Part shown: positions 17,627 through 26,266 of the stretch, piece by piece | Layout of the letters: every line of letters begins with the position of its first letter | How positions within the stretch are numbered: the stretch's first letter is position 1 | NCBI RefSeq assembly: GCF_014651075.1 | Contig: NZ_BMWE01000012.1 | Coordinates: 225,157 to 289,156 of the forward strand | Source: Streptomyces djakartensis | GTDB taxonomy: Bacteria; Actinomycetota; Actinomycetes; Streptomycetales; Streptomycetaceae | DNA length: 64,000 nt | Direction: 5' to 3' | The notes under the pieces: model-generated | The model's input: only the letters and a program-made list of their open reading frames with translations | Database searches by the model: none | Told to the model about the DNA's origin: nothing | Program-made: the position numbers and the translations under genes

Positions 17627-18673
17627 GTGAACATCGGTGAGATCGCCAAGCGGGCCGGTGTCTCACGGAGCACCGTGTCGTACGCGCTGAGTGGCAAGCG
17701 CCCGGTGTCGGAGGAGACCCGCGAGAGGATCCAGCGGGTCATCGCGGACCTGGGCTACCGGCCCAACGCCAGCGCACGGGCCCTGGCCAACGGCCGGACC
17801 AGCACCATCGGCCTGGTCTTCCCGCCCGCCGGCAACCACTACACCGGGATGCAACTCGACTTCATCGGCAGTGTGGTGGAGGCCGCGGCCGACTACGACT
17901 ACGACGTCCTGCTCTCCCCGAGCGGTGTGGACAGCGACCGCTCGTTCCAGCGGCTGCTGGGTGAGCGCCGCGTCGACGGCGCGATCCTGATGGAGATCAG
18001 ACTCCACGACGACCGGGTCGAACACCTCCTGGCGAAGAACTTCCCCTCCGTCTGCATCGGCCGCACCGCGCGGCCGGAGAACGACTGGTGGGTCGGCCTC
18101 GACCACACCGCGCTGACCGCGGCCTGTGTCCACCACCTCGCGGACCTGGGCCACCGCAGCATCGCCTTCGTCAACCGGCCGGAGCGTCTCCTGCGCGCCG
18201 GCTACGAGTCCGCGCACCGGGGACTCGACGGTTTCACCAAGGCCGCCGCCGAGCGCGGACTCACCGTCCGTACGTACACCTGCGGGGACGACGCACCCTC
18301 GGGGCAGGCCTGTGTGGAGCGGATCCTGCACGACGACCCCGCCACCACGGCCCTCGTCACGCTGAACGAGGCCGCGCTGGGCGGTCTCTACCGGGGCCTG
18401 GCCCATGCGGGTCGCCATGTGCCGCGTGACTTCTCCGTCACCGGCGTCGTCGCGGCCCGGTGGGCCGAGACGGTGACGCCGCAGCTCACGGCGGCCGACG
18501 TGCCGGCGGCGGAGCTGGGCCGGCTGGCCGTCGAACTGCTCGTCGAGCGGCTCGGTCAGCCGGAGGCGCCGCCCCGCCACCAGTTGCTCGCTCCGCCCAT
18601 CTCTCTGCGTGCCAGCACCGGTCCCGCGGCTGCGGGTGCGCCCGTGAGTCCCGACTCCGCTCCGAGCGCCTGA
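17627..18673 (+). CDS. LacI family transcriptional repressor
   Basis: A 348-residue repressor. The HTH (VNIGEIAKRAGVSRSTVSYA, residues 1-20) and hinge helix (PNASARALANGRTSTIGL) are textbook LacI, followed by a periplasmic-binding-protein-like effector domain. GTG at 17627 is preferred to GTG at 17621 because AAGGAG then lies five bases upstream rather than overlapping. Two identical palindromes in the 243-bp divergent region are its likely operators. Its neighbours (hydrolase, sugar ABC transporter, GH63-like enzyme) imply an oligosaccharide-derived inducer, identity unknown. Confidence 0.95.
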   Translation: MNIGEIAKRAGVSRSTVSYALSGKRPVSEETRERIQRVIADLGYRPNASARALANGRTSTIGLVFPPAGNHYTGMQLDFIGSVVEAAADYDYDVLLSPSGVDSDRSFQRLLGERRVDGAILMEIRLHDDRVEHLLAKNFPSVCIGRTARPENDWWVGLDHTALTAACVHHLADLGHRSIAFVNRPERLLRAGYESAHRGLDGFTKAAAERGLTVRTYTCGDDAPSGQACVERILHDDPATTALVTLNEAALGGLYRGLAHAGRHVPRDFSVTGVVAARWAETVTPQLTAADVPAAELGRLAVELLVERLGQPEAPPRHQLLAPPISLRASTGPAAAGAPVSPDSAPSA

Positions 18674-18700
18674 CCGGCTGCCCCGGACTGAGTCACGCCT

Positions 18701-18715
18701 GTCCCCGCCGGGGAC
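18701..18715. terminator. Small hairpin between lacI and the uptake operon
   Basis: GTCCCC and GGGGAC arms of 6 bp around a 3-base loop, 28 bases after the lacI stop. It is weak and may only attenuate read-through into the ABC operon. A TTGACG hexamer (18742-18747) follows but I see no matching -10 element. Confidence 0.35.
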
Positions 18716-18807
18716 GCTCACGGCCCGCCGTCGTTGATCTATTGACGTGCTCATGCTCATTCTTCGTGTCCATGCAAGCGAGCCCGGACCCTTCTGAAGG
18801 ACATCCC

Positions 18808-20052
18808 ATGAAGAGACCCACCGGACGCCGTCTCACCGTCACCGCCATGACCGTCGCCGGTCTCGTCGTCGGCGCCACCGCATGCTCCTCCGGTGGCGGC
18901 ACCTCCTCCTCGCAGGCGGCGGACAGCGGCAGCTACACCGTCTGGGACCCTTACCCGCAGTTCGCCGGGGACTCGGCGTGGGTGAAGCTGCTGGACGGCT
19001 GCGGCAGCAGGGCCGGGGTCAAGGTCGAACGCAGGGCCTTCGACACCACTGACCTGACGAACAAGGCGCTGCTGGCCGCGCAGCAGGACAACGCCCCGGA
19101 TGTCCTCATCCTCGACAACCCGGTGGTGTCGACACTCGCCGAGGCCGGGGTGCTCACCACGACCGACGAGAACAAGGTGGACACCTCGAAGGTGGACCCC
19201 AACCTGCTCGCGGCCGGTCAGTCGGGCGGGAAGACGTACGGCACGCCCATCGGCGCCAACACCCTCGCCCTCTACTACAACAAGGACGTCCTGACGGAGG
19301 CCGGTGTCGACATCTCCTCGGTCAAGGACTGGAAGTCGCTGACCACGGCGCTGGACAAGGTGAGGAAGGCCGGCAAGAAGGGCATCACCTTCTCCGCGAC
19401 CGGAACGGAGGAGGGCAGCTTCCAGTTCCTGCCCTGGTTCTGGGGCTCGGGCGCGAAGCTCACCGAACTCGACTCCGCCCAGGGCGTGTCGGCCCTGTCC
19501 CTGTGGCGCGACTGGCTCGAGAAGGGGTACGCCCCCGACTCGGTCATCAACAACACCCAGACCACCAGCTGGCAGGAGTTCGCGAGCGGAGAGTACGCGT
19601 TCGCCGAGAACGGCACCTGGCAGCTGGCGGGCGCGGAGAAGGCCGGCTTCGACTACGGCGTCCTGCCGATCCCCGGCGCCGACGGGGGCAGCGCCGCGGC
19701 CCCGACCGGTGGCGAGTTCGTCACCGTCCCGGTGCAGGGCGACAGCGGCCGGTACGCCACCACACGGAAGCTGGTCTCCTGCCTGACCAGTGCCGAGAAC
19801 CTCTACGACACCGACACCACTCTGTCCTACGTGGCCCCCACCGCCGGGGTCCGGGCGAAACAGACGGCGGCGAAGCCCGAGTTGAAGCCGTGGGTCGACG
19901 CGGTCAAGGCGGCCAAGGGACGGACCAGCGACGACCTCGGCACCAGGTACCCCAGGATCTCGGAGCAGATGTGGAAGGCGGTCCAGTCCGCCCTCAGCGG
20001 GTCCCAGTCGCCGAAGGGCGCGCTCACCGCGGCGCAGGACGCAGTCGAGTGA
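18808..20052 (+). CDS. Sugar ABC transporter substrate-binding lipoprotein
   Basis: A 414-residue lipoprotein. The signal peptide MKRPTGRRLTVTAMTVAGLV ends in the lipobox ATAC (Cys about 26) followed by a Ser/Gly-rich linker. The body matches family-1 extracellular solute-binding proteins (DNAPDVLILDNP, GANTLALYYNKDVL, FASGEYAFAENGTWQ). It would capture an oligosaccharide outside the membrane and deliver it to the permeases encoded immediately downstream. ATG at 18808 follows GAAGGA. Its stop overlaps the start of the next gene. No ATPase gene is in the operon, so it probably shares a housekeeping MsiK-type ATPase, as is usual in Streptomyces sugar systems. Confidence 0.94.
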   Translation: MKRPTGRRLTVTAMTVAGLVVGATACSSGGGTSSSQAADSGSYTVWDPYPQFAGDSAWVKLLDGCGSRAGVKVERRAFDTTDLTNKALLAAQQDNAPDVLILDNPVVSTLAEAGVLTTTDENKVDTSKVDPNLLAAGQSGGKTYGTPIGANTLALYYNKDVLTEAGVDISSVKDWKSLTTALDKVRKAGKKGITFSATGTEEGSFQFLPWFWGSGAKLTELDSAQGVSALSLWRDWLEKGYAPDSVINNTQTTSWQEFASGEYAFAENGTWQLAGAEKAGFDYGVLPIPGADGGSAAAPTGGEFVTVPVQGDSGRYATTRKLVSCLTSAENLYDTDTTLSYVAPTAGVRAKQTAAKPELKPWVDAVKAAKGRTSDDLGTRYPRISEQMWKAVQSALSGSQSPKGALTAAQDAVE

Positions 20053-20996
20053 CCGTCAGGATCGTGGCCCGGGGCGCGTCGACGAACCGCACGACACGCC
20101 CGCCGGACCGGCGCCCTGCCTCGCGGCAGTGGTCCGCCTGGGCCTTCCTCGCGCCGGTGACCCTCTACCTCGCCCTCTTCTACGCCTACCCGCTCTACCG
20201 CAACGCCGACCTGAGCCTGCGCGACTACACCGTCCGCTCCTTCGTCCAGGGCGACGCGCCGTTCACCGGACTGGAGAACTACCGCAAGGTCTTCGACGAT
20301 CCGGCCTTCGGGCCCGCCCTGACGCACACCATCGTGTTCACCGCCGTGTGCCTGGTCTTCCAGTACGCCATAGGCCTGGCCCTGGCGGTCTTCTTCCACC
20401 AGCGCTTCCGGCTGTCGGCGACCCTGCGGGCCCTGTTCCTGGTGCCCTGGCTGCTGCCGCTGATCGTGTCGGCCTCCTCCTGGTCGTGGATGCTCAACAG
20501 CGATTCCGGCGTCGTCAACGCAGCCCTGCACGTCATCGGCGTCGGCCCGGTGCACTGGCTGACCTCGCCGTCCTGGTCGCTGACTTCCGTGATCATCGCC
20601 AACATCTGGATCGGCGTCCCGTTCAACCTGGTCCTGCTGCACAGCGGCCTGCAGTCGATTCCCCGCAACCTGTACGAGGCCGCCGCCCTCGACGGCGCGA
20701 GCGCCTGGCAGCGCTTCTGGCGCATCACCTTCCCGCTGCTGCGACCGGTCTCCGCCGTCACCCTGCTGCTGGGCCTGGTCTACACGCTCAAGGTCTTCGA
20801 CATCATCTGGATCATGACCAAGGGCGGCCCGGCGGGCTCCTCCACCACCTTCGCCACCTGGTCCTACCGGCTCGGCTTCGGCAGCCTTCTGCCCGCCTTC
20901 GGCCCCGGCGCGGCCGTCGGCAACCTGCTCGTCGTCGCGGCACTGGCCTTCGGACTGGTGTACCTGCGCCTCCAGCGGAAGCAGGCCCTGTCATGA
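20049..20996 (+). CDS. Sugar ABC transporter permease (MalF/UgpA-like)
   Basis: A 315-residue inner-membrane protein with six main hydrophobic segments. The cytoplasmic EAA loop reads EAAALDGASAWQRFWRITFPLL. GTG at 20049 overlaps the stop of the binding-protein gene (GTGA), and its stop overlaps the next start (ATGA), so the operon is translationally coupled. It forms half of the transmembrane channel with the product of 20993-21817. Confidence 0.93.
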   Translation: MTVRIVARGASTNRTTRPPDRRPASRQWSAWAFLAPVTLYLALFYAYPLYRNADLSLRDYTVRSFVQGDAPFTGLENYRKVFDDPAFGPALTHTIVFTAVCLVFQYAIGLALAVFFHQRFRLSATLRALFLVPWLLPLIVSASSWSWMLNSDSGVVNAALHVIGVGPVHWLTSPSWSLTSVIIANIWIGVPFNLVLLHSGLQSIPRNLYEAAALDGASAWQRFWRITFPLLRPVSAVTLLLGLVYTLKVFDIIWIMTKGGPAGSSTTFATWSYRLGFGSLLPAFGPGAAVGNLLVVAALAFGLVYLRLQRKQALS

Positions 20997-21817
20997 CCCG
21001 GGCCCCAGACCGTACGTGGTGGCAGACGGCCGTCGGTCTGCTGCTGACCGCGATCATGCTGTTCCCGGTCTACTGGATGCTCAACGTGTCCTTCACACGC
21101 GACCAGGACATGCGCAAGTCACCGCCCGACTGGTTCCCCGTCCACGGCACCCTGGACGGCTACCGTGCCGTGCTCGACCAGCAACTGCCCTACCTCGCCA
21201 CGAGCTTGGTCATCGCCCTGGGCACGGTCGTGCTGACGGTGGCGCTGGCCGCGCCGGCCGGCTACGCCCTGGCGAAACTGCGCCCACGCGGCGGCGGGGT
21301 GCTCGGCTTCCTCCTCCTGGTCGCCCAGATGATTCCCGGCATCATCATGGCGATGGGCTTCTACGCCATCTACCTCCAGCTCGGCCTGCTCCAGTCCGTG
21401 CCCGGCCTGATCGTCGCCGACTCCACCCTGGCCGTCCCGTTCGCGGTGCTGATCTTCACCGCGTTCATGTCCGGCATCCCCGGCGAACTGCTCCAGGCCG
21501 CGCAGATGGACGGAGCGAGGGCCCTGCGCACCTTCTGGTCCGTCGTGCTGCCGATGAGCCGCAACGCCGTCGTCACGGTGTCGCTGTTCGCGTTCCTGTG
21601 GTCCTGGTCCGACTTCGTCTTCGCCAGCACCCTCGCGGGCGGCGGCACCCACGAGCCGATCACGCTCGGCATCTACCACTACATCGGCAACAACAACCAG
21701 GAGTGGAACGCCGTCATGGCCACCGCCGTCGTGGCCTCGCTGCCCGCCACGGTGATCCTCGTCCTCGCCCAGCGCTACGTCGCCGCAGGCGTCACGGCCG
21801 GAGCCGTCAAGGACTGA
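20993..21817 (+). CDS. Sugar ABC transporter permease (MalG/UgpE-like)
   Basis: A 274-residue inner-membrane protein of the binding-protein-dependent permease family, with the EAA-type loop LLQAAQMDGARALRTFWSVVLPM. It has a single N-terminal helix (VGLLLTAIMLFPVYWMLNVSF) and five more. Start ATG at 20993 overlaps the previous stop. It is partner of the upstream permease; the ATPase must come from elsewhere in the genome. Confidence 0.93.
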   Translation: MTRAPDRTWWQTAVGLLLTAIMLFPVYWMLNVSFTRDQDMRKSPPDWFPVHGTLDGYRAVLDQQLPYLATSLVIALGTVVLTVALAAPAGYALAKLRPRGGGVLGFLLLVAQMIPGIIMAMGFYAIYLQLGLLQSVPGLIVADSTLAVPFAVLIFTAFMSGIPGELLQAAQMDGARALRTFWSVVLPMSRNAVVTVSLFAFLWSWSDFVFASTLAGGGTHEPITLGIYHYIGNNNQEWNAVMATAVVASLPATVILVLAQRYVAAGVTAGAVKD

Positions 21818-21860
21818 GCCGCTCGCCGACCACCACCGCCCAGGAAACGAGAGCCCCTTG

Positions 21861-23663
21861 ATGACCGCCGACCGATCCGGCCCGGCCTTCTCCGTCCACG
21901 ACATCCCGTTCAGCACACACGGCTCCTGGTTCGGCCTCTCACCCGTGGTCGCGGAGAAGACCTACGCCGGCGACCTCCACCTGGTCTCCCACCAGAACGG
22001 CATGCACGCCGTCCTGAGCCTGGTGCCGCTCGACCCGGCGACGGGCGACCGGGCCGAGACCCGGACCGAGACGACGCCCGGCCTGCTCAGGTGGGCTCAC
22101 CCGGACGGGAGCATCGGCTGCGCCTACGAGTCCCCGGACACCGTCCGTCTCCGCGGTGAGGGGCTCGGGCTGCGCATCACGGCGGCCGCGGAGACCCTCA
22201 CCCCTTTCACGGGCACCTACTTCCACCGCGATCCGGTGGCCGGCGGGTACGTCTTCACCTCGTACGAGACCGGCCGCCGCTACCGGATCACCGTGCTGTC
22301 CGGCTCTCCCACCGAGGTGTCCGGCAGCCAGGCCCTCGGCAGCGGCGACCGCGGCCTCACCATCACCGCGGACGCCGGCGGGGCCTGGGAAGCGGCGGTG
22401 GAGGAACTGGACAGCGCACGGCGCCCCTACACCTCCACCCAGACCTTTCACCGGATCGTGGAGGCCGCGGAGCGTGCCTTCACGGCCTTCGCCGACGCGG
22501 TCGCCCCCTGGCGCTCGCCCGGCACACCGGCCGCCGAACTCGCCGCGTACGTCCTGTGGTCGGCGACGGTCCGCCCGGCGGCCCTTGTCACCCGGTCCGC
22601 GGTGCTGATGTCCAAGCACTGGATGGACAAGGTCTGGAGCTGGGACCACTGCTTCAACGCCCTCGCCCTGGCACCCGGAGCGCCCGCCCTGGCCTGGGAC
22701 CAGTTCTCGCTGCCGTTCGACCACCAGGACGAGAGCGGGGCCCTGCCCGACTCGGTGACCCACTCGGAGGCCCTGTACAACTTCGTCAAACCACCCATCC
22801 ACGGCTGGACCCTGAGCCACCTGCGCCGAAGGCTCCCCGGCCCCCTCGACCGGGCGGAACTCACCCAGGCCTACCGCAGGCTGGAACGCTGGACGGACTT
22901 CTGGCTCACCATGCGCCGCGCACCCGGCGCCGCCCTGCCCCACTACCAGCACGGCAACGACAGCGGCTGGGACAACGCCACCACCTTCGACCCCGAGCGC
23001 GTGATCGTCACCGCCGACCTGGCCGCGTTCCTCGTACTCCAGCTCCATGAACTCGCGGCCCTGGCCACCGAACTGGGTCTTCCCGACGAGTCCCGCCGCT
23101 GGACGCGCACCGCCTCGGACACCCAGGCCGCCCTGCTCGACGAGCTGTGGACGGGAGAGCGGTTCGTCGCCCGGAGCGTCGAGACGTCGCAGACCTGGAG
23201 CACCGCCGGCCTGCTGGACCTCATGCCGGTGGTGCTCGGCGAGCACCTGCCCGGGAACGTCTCGGCCGCGCTGGCGTCCCGTATCGAGGCCCACCTGACT
23301 CCGCACGGACTGGCCACCGAACTCCCCACCTCCCCGCACTACCTCCCCGACGGGTACTGGCGCGGCCCGATCTGGGCACCCGCCACCGTCCTCATCGAGG
23401 ACGGACTGCGCCGAGGCGGCCACGACCGCCTCGCGGACGAGATCAGCGCCCGCTTCCGGGCCCTGTGCGAAACCCACGGCTTCGCGGAGAACTTCGACGC
23501 CCTCACCGGCGAGGGCCTGCGCGACCGGGCCTACACCTGGACCGCGGCCTGCTACCTCCTGTTGGCAAAGGCGCACGCGCTCCGGGAAACGACGGCCCGC
23601 TCACACCCCGGAACCCGCCCCGGCGGCGACGGTTCCCCTCAACCGGTCCCCCTTCGGGACTGA
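21861..23663 (+). CDS. GH63/MGH1-like intracellular glycosidase
   Basis: A 600-residue soluble protein without signal peptide. After a roughly 190-residue beta-sandwich region comes an (alpha/alpha)6-barrel with KVWSWDHCFNALAL, GNDSGWDNAT and GYWRGPIWAP, motifs shared by GH63/YgjK-type alpha-glucosidases and related inverting enzymes. It is the last gene behind the uptake operon, so it probably splits the imported oligosaccharide inside the cell. ATG at 21861 is used (TTG at 21858 is in frame). Its last 25 bases overlap the 3' end of the convergent lasso exporter gene, an unusual arrangement. Confidence 0.85.
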   Translation: MTADRSGPAFSVHDIPFSTHGSWFGLSPVVAEKTYAGDLHLVSHQNGMHAVLSLVPLDPATGDRAETRTETTPGLLRWAHPDGSIGCAYESPDTVRLRGEGLGLRITAAAETLTPFTGTYFHRDPVAGGYVFTSYETGRRYRITVLSGSPTEVSGSQALGSGDRGLTITADAGGAWEAAVEELDSARRPYTSTQTFHRIVEAAERAFTAFADAVAPWRSPGTPAAELAAYVLWSATVRPAALVTRSAVLMSKHWMDKVWSWDHCFNALALAPGAPALAWDQFSLPFDHQDESGALPDSVTHSEALYNFVKPPIHGWTLSHLRRRLPGPLDRAELTQAYRRLERWTDFWLTMRRAPGAALPHYQHGNDSGWDNATTFDPERVIVTADLAAFLVLQLHELAALATELGLPDESRRWTRTASDTQAALLDELWTGERFVARSVETSQTWSTAGLLDLMPVVLGEHLPGNVSAALASRIEAHLTPHGLATELPTSPHYLPDGYWRGPIWAPATVLIEDGLRRGGHDRLADEISARFRALCETHGFAENFDALTGEGLRDRAYTWTAACYLLLAKAHALRETTARSHPGTRPGGDGSPQPVPLRD

Positions 23664-25501
23664 CCCGGGGCAGCGCCGTACGGCTCCCCGCCAGGCCGGA
23701 GCATCTGGCTCTCAGCCAGCTCACGGTAGAGGACACTGCCGGAGAGCAGCTCCTCATGGCTTCCCGCGGCAGTGGTGCGACCGTCCTGCAGCACCACGAT
23801 GTGGTCCGCGTGCTGCACGGTGGACAGACGGTGGGCGATGACCAGCAGGGCGCACTCCTGGGAGATGTCCTTCATGACCGTGGTGAGCGCCGATTCGTTG
23901 ATCGCGTCGAGGTGGGAGGTGGGCTCGTCCAGCAGAAGCAGCGACGGGCGGGCCAGCAACGCGCGGGCGAGGGCCACGCGCTGACGTTCGCCGCCGGAGA
24001 GGGTGCTGCCCCGTTCGCCGATGACAGCGGACAGGCCGCCGGGCAGCCGGTCGACGACCTCTTCCAGCCTGGCCAGTTCGATGACGCGCCGGATGTCCGC
24101 TTCCGAGGCGCCGGGTACGGCGTAGGCGATGTTCTCGCGCAGCGTGCCGTGGATGACGTGGGTGTTCTGGTCGACGACGGCGATCCCTCGGCGGCACTCC
24201 TCACGGGTGAGGCTTGCCGCGGGCCGGCCGTCGAAGAACACGGCGCCCGCGTCCGGCTCGTAGAACCGCGCCACCAGGGCGAACACCGTGCTCTTGCCGG
24301 CTCCGGACCGGCCCACCAGCGCCACGTACCGCCGGTGCGGGACGGCGAGTGAGACACCGCGGAGGACCGGCCGCCCCGGGGCGTAGGAGAAGTGCACGTC
24401 GTGCAGGGCGAGGGCGGGCTGCTCGCCGGGGAGGGACGGCCCGGCCGGCCGCGCGGTGGACGTGCGGTCCCTCGGCGCCGGTGGCGCGGTGGGCTCGACC
24501 GGCAGGCGGAGCGCCTCGTCGATGCGCTGGTAGGCGCCCATCCCGCGCTGGACGAGTCCCACGGCACGGAAGACCGAGGACAGCGGCAGAACCAGGTACG
24601 AGGCGTACAACAGGAAGGCGACGAGGTCGCCGAGAGAGCCGTTGTGGCCGCTCACGCGCAGTCCGCCGACGACCAGGACGATGAGGAAGGAACCCTGGAC
24701 GGCGAGTTCCACGGCGGAGCTCATGACAGAGGCGAGTTTCGCGGTGCGTACCCCCGCGCCGTAGGCGGTGTCGACACGAGTGCCGATGGCCGCCGCCTCG
24801 CGATCCTCGGCGCGGTGCACACGGACCATCGGCAGGGAACCCAGGGCGCGCTCCAGGTCGGCGGCCACGGCACCGACCGAGTTCTGTGTGTGCTCGGACG
24901 CGCATCTGATGCCCGTGAGCAGCGAGGCGACGACCGCGGCCGCCGCTGCCACGGTGACGGCGACCAGGAGCAGCAGCACCGGGTCGAGCCACGCCATGAG
25001 GATCACCGCCCCGGCGGCCACGAGGCTTCCCGCCACCAGGTCCACCAGGGCCTGCGACACGACCTCCCGGAGCAAGGTGGTGTCGGCCGTCACCCGGGAG
25101 ATGAGGTCGCCGCCCCGGTGCCGGTCGTACTCCCTCATCTCCAGCCGGAGCAGCCGCCCCACCAGCCCGTGACGCAGCTGCCGTACGACTCCTTCGCCCA
25201 TCCGCTCCAGAATGAAGCGCCCGGCGGCTCCCGTCGCCGCCTCGACGAGGAACAGCGTGCCGAGAGATACCAGCAACGGCCAGACGACCTCTCCGCGGCC
25301 GGTGGCGTCGACCACGTTCCGGGCCACGAGCGGCTGGGCCAGGCCCAGCGCGGAAGCCAGGAGGGTCAGCACGACGGCGACCGCCATGGCGCTCCGGTGG
25401 CCGGTGGTGAGCCGGTACATCGTCACCACCGCGGCCCGGGTGGACTTCTCGCCGCCGGTGACCGCGGTACGGCCGCCCCCCGGGACGGTCGCGCCGCTCA
25501 T
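23639..25501 (-). CDS. Lasso peptide ABC exporter (fused membrane and ATPase domains)
   Basis: A 620-residue ABC half-transporter: a six-helix exporter domain about 30-320 and an ATPase domain about 370-600 with Walker A GRSGAGKS, signature LSGGERQR, and Walker B LLLLDEPTSHLD. Lasso clusters typically end with such a D protein, which exports the mature peptide and often gives self-immunity. ATG at 25501 overlaps the stop of the B2 gene (ATGA), so it is coupled to the maturation genes. The assignment to lasso export rests on this context. Confidence 0.9.
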   Translation of the reverse strand: MSGATVPGGGRTAVTGGEKSTRAAVVTMYRLTTGHRSAMAVAVVLTLLASALGLAQPLVARNVVDATGRGEVVWPLLVSLGTLFLVEAATGAAGRFILERMGEGVVRQLRHGLVGRLLRLEMREYDRHRGGDLISRVTADTTLLREVVSQALVDLVAGSLVAAGAVILMAWLDPVLLLLVAVTVAAAAAVVASLLTGIRCASEHTQNSVGAVAADLERALGSLPMVRVHRAEDREAAAIGTRVDTAYGAGVRTAKLASVMSSAVELAVQGSFLIVLVVGGLRVSGHNGSLGDLVAFLLYASYLVLPLSSVFRAVGLVQRGMGAYQRIDEALRLPVEPTAPPAPRDRTSTARPAGPSLPGEQPALALHDVHFSYAPGRPVLRGVSLAVPHRRYVALVGRSGAGKSTVFALVARFYEPDAGAVFFDGRPAASLTREECRRGIAVVDQNTHVIHGTLRENIAYAVPGASEADIRRVIELARLEEVVDRLPGGLSAVIGERGSTLSGGERQRVALARALLARPSLLLLDEPTSHLDAINESALTTVMKDISQECALLVIAHRLSTVQHADHIVVLQDGRTTAAGSHEELLSGSVLYRELAESQMLRPGGEPYGAAPGQSRRGTG

Positions 25502-25935
25502 CGGTCCGTCGGCCGTGACGGCGGGCCGACGGCCACCAGCCGGGCGAAGTAGCCCTCCGGTACACCCTCGCCGACGGGACGGCCCTCCGCCTCGACCCAG
25601 GCATGCGCGGTGAACGGCGGCACGACGCGCACGCCGGTGCACCAGGTCGGCCACGTCCCGCGGAGCCGGCACAGCAGAGCCGCCCCCAGGGAACGCGGCA
25701 GACAACCCTTCGGGCCGGCGCAGCGCAGGCTGGCCGCGCACATGGCGTCACGCGCGGCCTGCGCCTGCGCCGCGGTGGCGGGCGCGGCACCACGGCGCAC
25801 AACGCCGAGTACGGCGCGGATGCGGCGGGGCGGCAGCAGGGCGAGGGCGACGGCGGGGAGCAGGACGAGGCGGGCGGCCAGGCGCCGGGACAGGGGTACG
25901 CCGCTCGGTCGTTCCAGTGCGCTGGGCGTCGTCAT
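25498..25935 (-). CDS. Lasso peptide B2 protein (leader peptidase, transglutaminase-like)
   Basis: A 145-residue protein of the lasso B2 family: Cys in GPKGCLPRSLGA and His in FTAHAWVEAEG form the Cys-His part of a cysteine-protease triad related to bacterial transglutaminases. It cuts the leader from the precursor. An N-terminal hydrophobic stretch (ARLVLLPAVALALLPP) is usual for the family. Its start overlaps the B1 stop and its stop overlaps the exporter start, so B1, B2 and D are coupled. Confidence 0.92.
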   Translation of the reverse strand: MTTPSALERPSGVPLSRRLAARLVLLPAVALALLPPRRIRAVLGVVRRGAAPATAAQAQAARDAMCAASLRCAGPKGCLPRSLGAALLCRLRGTWPTWCTGVRVVPPFTAHAWVEAEGRPVGEGVPEGYFARLVAVGPPSRPTDR

Positions 25936-26186
25936 GAGGCGAGACCCGAGGTGCGCAGCTCCCCGACGAGCGTCTCGACGTCCCGCAGGGCCTGCGCCTG
26001 GTCGATGTCGAACTCCCGGACCAGGGCGGCGGCCGCGTCCCCCGCCTCGCCCCCGTCCAGCAGCGTCCGCACCACCAAGCTGGCCGTCGGGTTCAACTCC
26101 CAGTAGCGTCCCGACTGTTCGTCCAGCAGTACGGTGCCGTAGCCGGTCTCGGCCGTGGAGACATGGTCGCCGAAACACAGGGGCAT
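25932..26186 (-). CDS. Lasso peptide B1 protein (PqqD-like leader-recognition element)
   Basis: An 84-residue RRE/PqqD-like protein (VLLDEQSGRYWELNPTASLV, then ALVREFDIDQAQALRDVETL). In lasso clusters this small protein binds the precursor leader and hands it to the B2 protease. The actinobacterial split into B1 and B2 is seen here, with ATGA coupling. ATG at 26186 lies behind AAAGG. Confidence 0.92.
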   Translation of the reverse strand: MPLCFGDHVSTAETGYGTVLLDEQSGRYWELNPTASLVVRTLLDGGEAGDAAAALVREFDIDQAQALRDVETLVGELRTSGLAS

Positions 26187-26196
26187 ATGAGGCCTT

Positions 26197-26223
26197 TCTG
26201 ATGCGTCTGATGTGTCTGATGCG
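26197..26223. repeat. Three tandem 9-bp units upstream of the lasso B1 gene
   Basis: TCTGATGCG, TCTGATGTG and TCTGATGCG lie head to tail in the 80-bp gap between the cyclase stop and the B1 start. They sit 11 bases upstream of the B1 ATG and overlap its leader. Function unknown; the unit is too short for a CRISPR. Confidence 0.7.
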
Positions 26224-26266
26224 TCCGACCTGGCCGGCGTGACCGAGGTGGCCGACGGTGAACGGG

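Noticed and set aside
18742..18780. A separate promoter for the sugar-uptake operon
   Set aside because: TTGACG is present but no convincing -10 element lies at the right distance, and no copy of the LacI palindrome is near.
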